Shown here: one piece after another, positions 23,337 to 31,584 of the stretch
Layout: each line of letters opens with the position of its first letter
Numbering within the stretch: the stretch's first letter is position 1
Assembly: GCA_035360795.1 (NCBI GenBank)
Contig: DAOSBJ010000005.1
Location: 1-33,221, forward strand
DNA length: 33,221 nt
Direction: 5' to 3'
Source of the DNA: DAOOKJ01 sp035360795
GTDB taxonomy: Bacteria > Patescibacteriota > Minisyncoccia > UBA6257
Translations under genes and position numbers: made by a program
Notes under the pieces: generated by a model
What the model was told of the DNA's origin: nothing
The model's input: the letters and a program-made list of their open reading frames with translations, nothing else
Database searches by the model: none

Positions 23337-24326
23337 ATGTTAGAACAAAACACTTCGAAGGGAAGTGATATTTATCGGATTTATAGATTAGCCCAAAAAG
23401 ATATCAAAGGCTTTTATAAATCAATTCTTTTAATCGTAATTCTGGCGGCGATTTTCGCTTTTTTTTCGCTTTTGGCTATAAATACAATTAAAAATTTTAC
23501 TCTTTTTTCTTTAATAAGCAGTGTAATATTGGGACTTTTGGGTTTTGCTCTTTTAACTATCTTCGCTTTATCTGCCGAATCTAAATATATTTTTTTTGGA
23601 TTAATTATTTTTTCTTTTTCTTTCTTTTTGCCTATTTTTTTATTTAAGTTTTTTGAAGTTTATCTTTGGTATGTAATTCTTAGTGTTTTTATTCTTTTAG
23701 GATTGTATTGTTTAAGCATTAAAGGAGAATCAAATGTTTTAATTAATTTGAATTGGCCGCGAATAGTAAAAAAAGGTTCAATTTTTTTAAGTTGGGCAGT
23801 GGTAATTCTGTTAATCTTTTTCTTTTTCTTTGTATTTACTAGCCAAGGTGAAGAAATAAAAAACAAACTTAGCGGGGGTTTAGATTTTGTTTTAAGCCGA
23901 TTTATAAAAACCCCAGAAGGAATAACTTTTTCCGGCACTGTTGACGATTTGCTTAAAGGATTTATTGCAAAACAAAAAGTAGAGGCGCCGGAAAAAACAA
24001 AAAAAACTCTTGAGGAGTCTTTATTGAAAGAAACAAAGGCAAAGTTAAGCGATTTTTTATCAGTGCCTTTAAAAGGAGATGAAAAGATTAGTTTGGTTTT
24101 AATAGATTCTGTATTTAACAAATGGCAAACTCTTTCTCCTGTTTTAAAGTGGGTTTTTTATTTTATTATTTTCTTGATACTTTATTCGCTAGTAAGTTTG
24201 TTTAATTTTGTTTTTTCTTATATAGTGATTATTTTTAGTTGGATGATGAAAGAAATACTGGTAAGTTTGAAAATTGTCAGAACAGAAAGCAAGGGAATAG
24301 AAAAAGAATTTTTAACTTTAGAGTAA
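23337..24326 (+). CDS. hypothetical polytopic membrane protein in the heat-shock cluster
   Basis: A 329-residue protein of no recognised family. Membrane helices are predicted at about 29-49, 54-78, 83-104, 107-127 and 148-168. A hydrophilic domain follows (about 170-268) with GGLDFVLSRFIKTPEGITFSG and a K/E-rich stretch. A long hydrophobic stretch (about 270-302) and a short polar tail end the protein. It lies between dnaK and dnaJ, which usually adjoin. Its own extended -10 promoter overlaps the end of dnaK. A role in membrane stress is only suggested by position. Confidence 0.75.
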   Translation: MLEQNTSKGSDIYRIYRLAQKDIKGFYKSILLIVILAAIFAFFSLLAINTIKNFTLFSLISSVILGLLGFALLTIFALSAESKYIFFGLIIFSFSFFLPIFLFKFFEVYLWYVILSVFILLGLYCLSIKGESNVLINLNWPRIVKKGSIFLSWAVVILLIFFFFFVFTSQGEEIKNKLSGGLDFVLSRFIKTPEGITFSGTVDDLLKGFIAKQKVEAPEKTKKTLEESLLKETKAKLSDFLSVPLKGDEKISLVLIDSVFNKWQTLSPVLKWVFYFIIFLILYSLVSLFNFVFSYIVIIFSWMMKEILVSLKIVRTESKGIEKEFLTLE

Positions 24327-24360
24327 GAAGTGGAAAGACAATATCATTATTCATTTTTTA

Positions 24361-24517
24361 CCAGTCCAAGTGAATAAGCTCTCGCTACCGTTCGCTCGCC
24401 CAGCGTGCTCGCTCTCTGGCGCTGCTCGCTCGCTCCCGAGCACTCAACTGCGTTGAGTGCTCGGACCATGCCCGCTCGCTCGCAGAGCCGCGCTACGAAC
24501 TTATTCACTTGGACTGG
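24361..24517. repeat. GC-rich 157-bp element with 18-bp terminal inverted repeats
   Basis: Perfect 18-bp terminal repeats (24361-24378 and 24500-24517) enclose DNA far richer in G+C than any neighbour. Inside are repeated GCTCGC/CGCTCG words and a perfect 13-bp hairpin (24436-24448 with 24452-24464, loop TGC). There is no reading frame of note. It fills most of the gap between the 329-aa gene and dnaJ. A miniature mobile or palindromic repeat element is most likely; a structured RNA is the alternative. No clear target duplication is seen. Confidence 0.75.
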
Positions 24518-24565
24518 AAATAGTTTAATATAAATTGCAGTTGAAGTTCTTACAAATAAAATTTT

Positions 24566-25675
24566 ATGAAAGATTATTATGAAATTTTAGGAGTGCCAAA
24601 AAACGCCTCTCAAGATGAAATTAAAAAGGCGTTTTATAAATTGGCTCATCAATATCATCCAGATAAAGGGGGAAACCCGGAAAAATTTAAAGAGATAAAC
24701 GAGGCTTATCAAGTTCTATCCAATCCGGAAAGAAGAGCCCAGTATGATAAATTTGGCAGAACCTTTGAAGGAGCAAGTGCTGGCGCTTCTCAGGGATTTG
24801 GGGGCTTTGATTGGTCTTCTTTTGATTTCGGAACGCCATTCGAATCTGATTTTTTTAACTTTAGCAAAGATTTTGATTTCTCAGATATTTTTGGCGATTT
24901 TTTTGGTAGCAGGCAAACTAACACTCGCGAAGCGTCAATGGAAGGGAAAGATTTAGAAGTCACCCAAGAAATAACCTTAGAAGAAGCGGCTTTTGGGGCA
25001 AAAAAGGAGGTTTCTTTTAAAACTTATGTGGTTTGCGACCATTGCAAAGGCAAAGGTTATGAGCCTGATTCAAAATTGAAAACCTGTCCGGTCTGCAAAG
25101 GCGAGGGAGTGGTGAGAGAATCAAGACGCACTATTTTGGGAGCCTTTACTCAGATTACTGACTGTCCAAAATGCAAAGGTCGTGGAAGAGTACCAGAAAG
25201 ACCCTGCCATATTTGCGGAGGAGACGGAAGACTTTATGATAAAAAGACAGTTTTGGTGGAAATTCCTCCGGGGGTGAGAAATAATGAAACAATTAAAATC
25301 AAAAGCGAAGGCGAGGCAGGAATTTTTGGCAGTAAAAGTGGCGACCTTTATTTGAAAATTAAAATTCTTCCTCATAAAATCTTTGAAAGAAAAGAAGATG
25401 ATTTGTTTATGGTTCTAAATATTTCTTTTCCAGAGGCTGCTTTAGGAGCAGAAAAAGAAATCGAAACCCTTGATAAGAAAAAAATTATTTTTAAAATTCC
25501 TCCTGGTACAGATTCTGGAGAAATATTTAGAATTAAAGGAAAGGGAATTAAACATTTTAATCGGCTAGGCGCTGGAGATTTGTTTATTAAGATTAAAGTT
25601 TCCACTCCAAAAAATCTCTCTAAAAAAGTAAAAGAATTGTTAGAGGAACTCAAAAAAGAACTTAATAATGACTAA
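24566..25675 (+). CDS. dnaJ: molecular chaperone DnaJ (Hsp40)
   Basis: A 369-residue type I Hsp40 that delivers substrates to DnaK and stimulates its ATPase. The J domain (1-68) has HPD at 31-33. A glycine/phenylalanine-rich region (about 70-115) is unusually rich in F and D. Four zinc motifs follow: C157/C160, C174/C177, C200/C203 and C214/C217 (CxxCxGxG type). The C-terminal substrate domains have VEIPPGVRNNETIKI and KIPPGTDSGEIFRIKGKG. It overlaps the ABC transporter gene by 8 bases. Confidence 0.96.
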   Translation: MKDYYEILGVPKNASQDEIKKAFYKLAHQYHPDKGGNPEKFKEINEAYQVLSNPERRAQYDKFGRTFEGASAGASQGFGGFDWSSFDFGTPFESDFFNFSKDFDFSDIFGDFFGSRQTNTREASMEGKDLEVTQEITLEEAAFGAKKEVSFKTYVVCDHCKGKGYEPDSKLKTCPVCKGEGVVRESRRTILGAFTQITDCPKCKGRGRVPERPCHICGGDGRLYDKKTVLVEIPPGVRNNETIKIKSEGEAGIFGSKSGDLYLKIKILPHKIFERKEDDLFMVLNISFPEAALGAEKEIETLDKKKIIFKIPPGTDSGEIFRIKGKGIKHFNRLGAGDLFIKIKVSTPKNLSKKVKELLEELKKELNND

Positions 25676-27422
25676 AGAAAAGTTAAGTTTAAAGGAAGGC
25701 TTAAAGTTTGTTTTTGGGCATTTACCCTCTCGTTCTAAATTTTATTTAGGAGTTTCTGCAATTTTAATTTCAAGCGCTTTAAGCGCAGTGGTACCGTTTA
25801 TTTACGGCCGGCTTATTGATTTAGCCCTTAATGCTAATTCTTCTTTTTATTCTATTATAAGACTGATTGTCTTTTGGGTGAGTCTTTCTATTTTAGCCAA
25901 TTTGTTTGGAAAATATGGCGATAAAAAAAGTTATGAATTATCGATTGATTTAAGCAACAATCTGACAAGCGACCTATACAGTCATATTATTAATTTACCA
26001 ATTTCTTTTTACAAAGAAAAGAAAATTGGCGAAGTGAACAGAAAAATAGACCGCGGGGCCCAAAGCATGTACACGATTATTGAAGAGGTGCTTTTTTCTT
26101 TTCTTCCCGCTGTTTTGTCTTTTGTTATCGCTTTAATAATTCTTTTTTCTGTTGAATGGCGATTAGCTACTACCTTACTAATAATGTCAGGTGTTTTTGT
26201 TTTAATTACTTTGTATTACACAAAGCAAATATTAAAAACCCAAATTATTTTGCACCGGAAATATGAAAAATCTTTTGGCAGCATTTTTGACATTGTCAGA
26301 AATATTCCAATCGTAAAATACAATACCGCTGAAAATTTAGCGAAAAAAACTATTACCAAAGAATTAAACGAGGCTGGGAGAGTAGAAAAAAATTGGCGTT
26401 TTATTTGGCTTAAAATGGGTTTATGGCAAGGGATTGTAGATGTTTTAGGTTTTAGTAGCGTTTTTGGTTTTGGTATTCTAATGCTAAAGCAGGGCACTCT
26501 TACTGCCGGTTCTTTGGTAATGTTTATTGCCTATATTCCAATGCTTACTCGACCTTTGAACAATTTGGCTAGCCAATATCGTCAATTGAATTCTTCGCTT
26601 ATGGCTCTTGGCCGAGCACTGAAATTATATGATTATCATCCTGAAAAGGATATGCCGCAAAGTATAAAGATAGAAATTAAAGGTAAGGTGGAGTTTAAAA
26701 ATGTGTATTTTTATTATAAAAAAACAGTTCCTATTTTAAACAATATTTCTTTTGTCGCAGAACCAGGAGAAAAAGTAGCAATTGTTGGAGAAAGTGGAGT
26801 AGGAAAGACAACTCTTGTAGATTTGATTGGTCGCTATTATCACCCCCAAAAAGGAAAAATACTTATTGATGATATAGATATTAAAAAAATTAATTTAAAA
26901 AGTTTAAGAAAACAGATGGCAGTTGTGCCTCAAGAAGTGGCGTTGTTTAATGATACCATTAAACAAAATATTAGATACGGCCGTTTAAATGCTACTGAGA
27001 AAGAAATTATTGAGGCTGCTCAACTTGCTAATGCTTCCGAATTTATTGAAAAATTTCCACAAAAATACAACCAAGTCGTCGGCGAGAGAGGAATTAAACT
27101 CTCAACTGGTCAAAAACAAAGGATTGCCATCGCAAGAGCAATTTTAAGAAATCCAAAGATTTTAATTTTAGATGAAGCCACTTCTGCCTTAGATTCTGTT
27201 TCAGAAAGATTAGTTCAAGAAGGGTTGGAAAGATTAATGAAAGGGCGGACCTCTTTTATTATCGCTCACCGTTTATCAACAATTAAAAGCGCTGATAAAA
27301 TTATTGTGCTTAAAGAAGGAGAAATTGTGGAAATGGGAAAGCACGAAGATTTAGTTCAAAAGTTAGATGGTGTTTATCGTCAGTTCTGGGAAATCCAGAG
27401 CAGTCTTCAAAATCTCTCCTAA
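25668..27422 (+). CDS. ABC exporter, fused permease and ATPase
   Basis: A 584-residue half-transporter that would act as a homodimer in the cytoplasmic membrane. The N-terminal part has six membrane helices (about 20-310). The C-terminal nucleotide-binding domain has Walker A GESGVGKTT (about 374-382), the Q-loop VVPQEVALFNDTI, an ABC signature reading LSTGQKQR (about 478) instead of the common LSGGQ, Walker B ILILDEATSALD and the switch histidine in IIAHRLST. It resembles MsbA-type and multidrug exporters; the substrate cannot be told. Its start lies inside dnaJ, so the two are probably co-expressed. Confidence 0.9.
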   Translation: MTKEKLSLKEGLKFVFGHLPSRSKFYLGVSAILISSALSAVVPFIYGRLIDLALNANSSFYSIIRLIVFWVSLSILANLFGKYGDKKSYELSIDLSNNLTSDLYSHIINLPISFYKEKKIGEVNRKIDRGAQSMYTIIEEVLFSFLPAVLSFVIALIILFSVEWRLATTLLIMSGVFVLITLYYTKQILKTQIILHRKYEKSFGSIFDIVRNIPIVKYNTAENLAKKTITKELNEAGRVEKNWRFIWLKMGLWQGIVDVLGFSSVFGFGILMLKQGTLTAGSLVMFIAYIPMLTRPLNNLASQYRQLNSSLMALGRALKLYDYHPEKDMPQSIKIEIKGKVEFKNVYFYYKKTVPILNNISFVAEPGEKVAIVGESGVGKTTLVDLIGRYYHPQKGKILIDDIDIKKINLKSLRKQMAVVPQEVALFNDTIKQNIRYGRLNATEKEIIEAAQLANASEFIEKFPQKYNQVVGERGIKLSTGQKQRIAIARAILRNPKILILDEATSALDSVSERLVQEGLERLMKGRTSFIIAHRLSTIKSADKIIVLKEGEIVEMGKHEDLVQKLDGVYRQFWEIQSSLQNLS

Positions 27423-27433
27423 ATCTGGTAAAA

Positions 27434-27463
27434 TAAAAAGAATAAAACTAAAAAGAATAAAAC
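27434..27463 (+). repeat. 15-bp exact tandem duplication
   Basis: TAAAAAGAATAAAAC occurs twice in tandem just after the ABC transporter gene, and a TGGTAAAAT (-10-like) overlaps its left edge. The remainder of the 143-base gap to rmuC shows no convincing terminator. Confidence 0.8.
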
Positions 27464-27565
27464 GATGATGTATTTACATTTGCTATTTGCTTCTTATTTT
27501 TAAAAAGTGCGTAATTTGTAACTCATAAATTTGTTTTTTATTAATGTTTAACCGTAAACAATACT

Positions 27566-28615
27566 ATGTCTAATTTAATTCTCACTATCGGAATTCTAAT
27601 TGTCGCTGCAATAGCAGGAGCAGTTTTTTTAATTAACAAAAGTCGAAAAAAACAACAACCAGCCGATGCGGCTTTGCTTTTAATTCAAAATCAAATTCAA
27701 GAAATTATCAGAACTTTAGACAATAAAATGAGCGAAACAAATAAAAGTATCGAAGAGCAGTTTTCAAAAAACATTGAAATTATAAAAGACATAACAGAAA
27801 AATTAACTAGATTAGATGAAACTAATAAACAAGTAGTAAATTTTGCTGACCAACTGAAAAAACTGGAAGATGTTCTGACTAATCCAAAACAGCGAGGAGT
27901 TTTAGGTGAATATTATTTAGAGACAGTTTTAAAAAATGTTTTGCCGCCTTCCACTTACCAAATGCAATATGAATTTAAAGACGGAACAAAAGTTGATGCG
28001 GTAATTTTTATAAGAAATAAAGTCATTCCGATTGATTCTAAGTTTTCGTTGGAAAATTATAATCGGATTTTAGAAGCAACTTCTGAGGAAGAGAAAAGAA
28101 GATTAGAAGAAACTTTTAAAAACGATTTGAAATTAAGAATTGAAGAAACCGCTAAATATATTAGACCAGAAGAGGGAACGATGGAGTTTGCTTTTATGTT
28201 TATTCCCTCTGAGGCAATTTATTATGATTTACTGGTTAATAAAATCGGCGCTGTTAAATCTAATACTCGGGATTTGATTCAATACGCGGCAGGCGAGAAA
28301 AAAGTGATTATTGTTTCTCCGACTTCTTTTTTGGCTTATCTTCAGACTGTGCTTCAAGGATTAAAAGCGTTAGAAATCGAAGAATCTGCCAAAGAAATCA
28401 AAAAAAGAGTAGAAGAATTAGCAAGACATCTGACTAGTTATGAGAGTTATATGCAGAAATTAGGTAATCATTTAGGCACCACCGTTTCAATGTACAATTC
28501 AGCTTATAAAGAATTAAGCAAGATTGATAAAGATGTTTATCGCATTTCCGGCAAAAAAATAGAAGTTGAACCAATAGAACTTCAAAAACCGGAAGAAGAA
28601 GTAGAAGAGGAATAG
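27566..28615 (+). CDS. rmuC: DNA recombination protein RmuC
   Basis: A 349-residue protein with an N-terminal membrane helix (about 4-23), a coiled coil (about 35-100) and the RmuC nuclease-like core (about 105-310). Family motifs are KQRGVLGEYYLE, VDAVIFIRNKVIPIDSKFSLENY, FAFMFIPSEAIYYDLL and SPTSFLAYLQTV. The core has a PD-(D/E)XK-like layout. RmuC is linked to limiting inversions at short inverted repeats. The acidic C-terminal tail (EPIELQKPEEE) is variable. No ribosome site precedes the ATG. Confidence 0.93.
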   Translation: MSNLILTIGILIVAAIAGAVFLINKSRKKQQPADAALLLIQNQIQEIIRTLDNKMSETNKSIEEQFSKNIEIIKDITEKLTRLDETNKQVVNFADQLKKLEDVLTNPKQRGVLGEYYLETVLKNVLPPSTYQMQYEFKDGTKVDAVIFIRNKVIPIDSKFSLENYNRILEATSEEEKRRLEETFKNDLKLRIEETAKYIRPEEGTMEFAFMFIPSEAIYYDLLVNKIGAVKSNTRDLIQYAAGEKKVIIVSPTSFLAYLQTVLQGLKALEIEESAKEIKKRVEELARHLTSYESYMQKLGNHLGTTVSMYNSAYKELSKIDKDVYRISGKKIEVEPIELQKPEEEVEEE

Positions 28616-28776
28616 AACCGTATAGCTTGTAACGCATAACATATAACCCAAGACTCAAGAGTTATAAATTAAGAAATACATAGGAATACATAGAAATAGA
28701 TAGAAGTTAATGGTAAATTTGACGAGACTTTTTTATTTCTTAAATAATAAAATTCGTTTTATCTTTTTTGAGAGGC
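28616..28776. other. AT-rich gap with short repeats
   Basis: A non-coding stretch between rmuC and the groES promoter. It contains near-repeats such as AATACATAGGAATACATAGAA and ATAACGCATAACATATAAC-like words. No reading frame, terminator or RNA gene is convincing. Confidence 0.5.
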
Positions 28777-28837
28777 TTGACAAAATTTTTCTTGCGAGTA
28801 AAATATTGTATTAGCAATTAAGGTCGAGGAGTGCTAA
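28777..28837 (+). promoter_or_regulatory. groESL promoter with asymmetric CIRCE operator
   Basis: TTGACA (28777-28782) and TAAAAT (28799-28804) are 16 bases apart. The CIRCE element follows the -10: TTAGCAATT (28811-28819), a 9-base spacer and GAGTGCTAA (28829-28837). The right arm matches the consensus exactly, the left at 7 of 9 positions. The half-sites equal those of the hrcA operator read on the other strand. The predicted start falls on the first CIRCE bases, so HrcA would block initiation. Confidence 0.92.
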
Positions 28838-28866
28838 AAATAATAAATTTCTCCACAATAAAAACT

Positions 28867-29154
28867 ATGAACATTAAACCATTATCTAATCATATTTTTG
28901 TTGAGCCAATTAAAGAAGAAAAAACTTCCAAATCAGGGATAGTTATTCCTGATACAGCCGAAGAAAAACCGATGATGGGAAAAGTTTTGGCAGTTGGTCC
29001 AGGAAAAATGAATGAAGAAGGGAAAATTTTACCGCTTTCAGTGAAAGTGGGTGATAAAGTTTTGTTTACTAAATACGCGCCAACTGAAATTAAAATTGAT
29101 GATAAAGAATATTATGTGATAAGAGAAGATGATGTTATGGCAATCATTGAATAG
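28867..29154 (+). CDS. groES: co-chaperonin GroES
   Basis: A 95-residue protein that forms the heptameric lid of GroEL. The start at ATG 28867 (MNIKPLSNHIFVEP) matches the family; an in-frame GTG at 28831 would lie inside the CIRCE element and is rejected. The mobile loop is KTSKSGIVIPDTAEEKPMMGKV, and the later GDKVLFTKYAPTEI is standard. The leader is about 56 bases and carries the operator. groEL follows after a 142-base AT-rich spacer. Confidence 0.96.
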   Translation: MNIKPLSNHIFVEPIKEEKTSKSGIVIPDTAEEKPMMGKVLAVGPGKMNEEGKILPLSVKVGDKVLFTKYAPTEIKIDDKEYYVIREDDVMAIIE

Positions 29155-29296
29155 ATAAAAAATAAAAAATAATAAATAATAAATAATCAATTTAACAATT
29201 TACAATTCACAATTTACAATAAATTTTCAATGATTAAATGATTCAATGTAAATTCAATGAAAATTGTAAATTGAAAATTAAAAATTTAAAAATACT
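29155..29296. repeat. AT-rich spacer with direct and inverted repeats
   Basis: It begins with AATAAT-type low-complexity DNA. Two copies of ACAATTTACAATT-like sequence lie at about 29192-29220. AATTTTCAAT (29222-29231) and ATTGAAAATT (29270-29279) form a 10-bp inverted repeat. No promoter or second CIRCE is seen. Confidence 0.6.
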
Positions 29297-30916
29297 ATGG
29301 CTAAAAATATTGTTTTTGACGAAGCGGCTCGTCAATCGCTTAAAAAAGGAATTGAAAAAGTGGCAAATGCGGTGCGAATTACCCTTGGTCCAAAAGGGTC
29401 TAATGTAGTATTGGACAAAGGTTTTGGAGCGCCGACAATTACCAATGATGGCGTGAGTATTGCCAAAGAAGTTGAATTGGAGGAAAAATTGGAAAATTTA
29501 GGAGCAGAATTAGTGAAAGAAGCAGCAGATAAAACCAATGATGTGGCTGGCGATGGCACTACCACGGCTATTATTTTAGCAACTTCTATTATTAACAATG
29601 GTTTAAAATACTTAACTGCCGGTGCCAATCCTTTAAGCATTCAAAGAGGAGTAAATAAGGCGGCGAAAGCAATTATCGAAGGATTAAAAAATATTTCTCA
29701 TAAAGTAGAAACTCATTCTGATATTGTCAACGTGGCGACAATTTCTTCCCGCGATGTAGAAATTGGCAATTTGATTGCCGAAGTAATAAAAGAAGTGGGG
29801 AAAGACGGCGTGGTGACAGTTGAGGAATCAAAAACTTTTGGTTTGAGCAAAGAAATCGTTAAAGGATTACAGTTTGATCGGGGTTATGTTTCTCCTTATA
29901 TGATTACCAATCCAGAAAAAATGGAAGCAGTCTTGGAAGACCCTTATATTGTAATTACTGATTTAAAAATTTCGGCTATTGGAGAAATTTTACCTCTCTT
30001 GGATAAAATTCTTCAGACCGGGAAAAAAGATATTTTAATCATTGCCGATGATATTACTGGCGAGGCTTTGGCAACTTTAATTGTTAATAAATTGCGCGGG
30101 ATTTTGAATGTCGTGGCAGTAAAAGCACCTGGCTTTGGCGACACCAGAAAAGAACAATTAACCGATATTGCGATTGTCACCGGCGGAAAAGTAATCTCCG
30201 AAGAATTGGGTCTAAAGTTAGACAAGGCAAATATGGAAGATTTGGGCCAAGCAAGGAGAGTGGTAATTGATAAAGATAAAACCACGATTGTTGAAGGAAA
30301 AGGCGATAAAGAAGAAATTGACAAGCGGGTCAAACAAATTAAAAAAGAATTAGAAATTACCGAGTCGGAATTTGACAAAGAAAAATTACAAGAAAGATTA
30401 GCGAAATTAGCCGGCGGTGTGGCAGTAATAAAAGTTGGAGCGCCAACTGAAGTGGAACAAAAAGAAAAACAAAATCGAGTTGACGATGCGGTCAGAGCAA
30501 CGAAAGCGGCTTTAGAAGAAGGAATCGTTCCTGGTGGCGGGGTTGCCTTGTTAAGAACTTTGGATAATTTATCAAAAGTTGAATTTAATGATGAAGATGA
30601 AAAAATTGGAGCAGAGATTGTGAGAAAAGCATTAGAAGAACCCTTAAGGCAAATAGCAACTAATGCCGGCGTAAATGGCGATGTAGTTTTAGAAGAAGTG
30701 AAAAAAAGAAATGGAAATGAAGGGTTTAATGCCCAAACTTTAGAATACACTGATATGTTTAAGGCTGGAATTGTTGACCCGACAAAAGTCACTCGTTCGG
30801 CTTTAGAAAACGCAGTTTCAGTAGCAGGAATGTTTTTGACAACCAGAGCCGTAGTTTATGAAATTCCTGAGAAAAAAGAACAGCCTCACCCTGAACCATT
30901 GGCTGAAGAGTACTAG
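29297..30916 (+). CDS. groEL: chaperonin GroEL
   Basis: A 539-residue chaperonin subunit forming the double-ring folding chamber. The ATP-site motifs are TLGPKGSNVVLD, NDGVSIAKEVELE and DVAGDGTTTA; GGGVALL and the late block VAGMFLTTRAVV are also present. The C-terminus ends EKKEQPHPEPLAEEY rather than the glycine-methionine repeats that project into the chamber in many GroELs. It is the second gene of the groESL operon under HrcA control, and a hairpin terminator follows. Confidence 0.97.
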   Translation: MAKNIVFDEAARQSLKKGIEKVANAVRITLGPKGSNVVLDKGFGAPTITNDGVSIAKEVELEEKLENLGAELVKEAADKTNDVAGDGTTTAIILATSIINNGLKYLTAGANPLSIQRGVNKAAKAIIEGLKNISHKVETHSDIVNVATISSRDVEIGNLIAEVIKEVGKDGVVTVEESKTFGLSKEIVKGLQFDRGYVSPYMITNPEKMEAVLEDPYIVITDLKISAIGEILPLLDKILQTGKKDILIIADDITGEALATLIVNKLRGILNVVAVKAPGFGDTRKEQLTDIAIVTGGKVISEELGLKLDKANMEDLGQARRVVIDKDKTTIVEGKGDKEEIDKRVKQIKKELEITESEFDKEKLQERLAKLAGGVAVIKVGAPTEVEQKEKQNRVDDAVRATKAALEEGIVPGGGVALLRTLDNLSKVEFNDEDEKIGAEIVRKALEEPLRQIATNAGVNGDVVLEEVKKRNGNEGFNAQTLEYTDMFKAGIVDPTKVTRSALENAVSVAGMFLTTRAVVYEIPEKKEQPHPEPLAEEY

Positions 30917-30924
30917 AGAATTAT

Positions 30925-30952
30925 AAAACCTCTGGCTTTTACCAGAGGTTTT
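30925..30952 (+). terminator. groESL terminator
   Basis: An 11-bp stem (30925-30935 with 30942-30952) with a 6-base loop. The U-tract is mostly within the stem (TTTT, then GTG). It lies 9 bases after the groEL stop. Confidence 0.8.
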
Positions 30953-30953
30953 G

Positions 30954-30962
30954 TGATATAAT
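30954..30962 (+). promoter_or_regulatory. extended -10 promoter of lemA
   Basis: TGATATAAT (TATAAT at 30957-30962) directly follows the groESL terminator. No clear -35 box is present. The leader would be about 45 bases. Confidence 0.6.
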
Positions 30963-31012
30963 GGAGCAAGGTCGAAAACTAAATTCTAAATTTTAAATTA
31001 AAAAATTTAAAT

Positions 31013-31555
31013 ATGACTATTTTTTGGTTAATTTTAGTTGTTTTGCTTATTTGGGTGATAGGCACTTATAATTCTTTAATTAAAGGCAGAATTAGAGTGA
31101 GGGAGGCCTGGGCAGATATTGATGTTCAGTTAAAACGTCGATATGATTTAATTCCCAACATAATAGAAACAATCAAAGGTTATGCAACTCACGAAAAAGA
31201 GGTTTTGGAAAAAGTGACCGAAGCGCGGACAAGGGCAATGGCTTCCAAGGGTAAAGAAAAAATTGAAGCGGAGAACCAGTTAGGAGAAACTTTAAAGTCT
31301 CTTTTTGCGGTGGCGGAAAATTATCCTGAATTAAAAGCAAATCAAAATTTTTTGCAATTACAGCAAGAATTAGTTGACACCGAAGATAAAATTCAAGCCG
31401 CCAGAAGATTTTATAATGGTTTGGTGAGAGACTATAACATTAAAACTGAAGTTTTCCCTTCTAATATTATTGCCGCTATTTTTGGTTTTAAAAAAGAAGA
31501 ACTTTTTGAATTGAAAGAAGAAAAAGAAAAAGAAGCCCCGAAAGTGAGTTTTTAA
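31013..31555 (+). CDS. lemA: LemA family protein
   Basis: A 180-residue membrane-anchored protein. One N-terminal helix (about 2-20) is followed by a helical domain with YNSLIKGRIRVREAWADIDVQLKRRYDLIPNIIE-like sequence, the hallmark of the LemA family, and FYNGLVRDYN near 138. The cellular role is not firmly known. It lies 29 bases before the membrane protease gene htpX; LemA and HtpX genes are often adjacent, which suggests a shared role in membrane protein quality control. Confidence 0.93.
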   Translation: MTIFWLILVVLLIWVIGTYNSLIKGRIRVREAWADIDVQLKRRYDLIPNIIETIKGYATHEKEVLEKVTEARTRAMASKGKEKIEAENQLGETLKSLFAVAENYPELKANQNFLQLQQELVDTEDKIQAARRFYNGLVRDYNIKTEVFPSNIIAAIFGFKKEELFELKEEKEKEAPKVSF

Positions 31556-31584
31556 GAAATTAATTTTCAGGGTGAGTTGTTAAT

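Noticed and set aside
24361..24517. CRISPR-like array from the repeated GCTCGC words in the GC-rich island.
   Set aside because: The repeats are only 6-8 bases, irregularly spaced, with no spacers of even length and no cas genes nearby.
28831..28866. The longer groES reading frame starting at GTG 28831.
   Set aside because: It would begin inside the CIRCE operator and add 12 residues not found in the family; ATG 28867 fits GroES homologues.
30013..30792. A 259-codon open frame antisense to groEL.
   Set aside because: It is the codon-bias shadow of groEL: rich in S, F and P, no recognisable family and no promoter. Similar shadows occur across dnaK, dnaJ and lepA.
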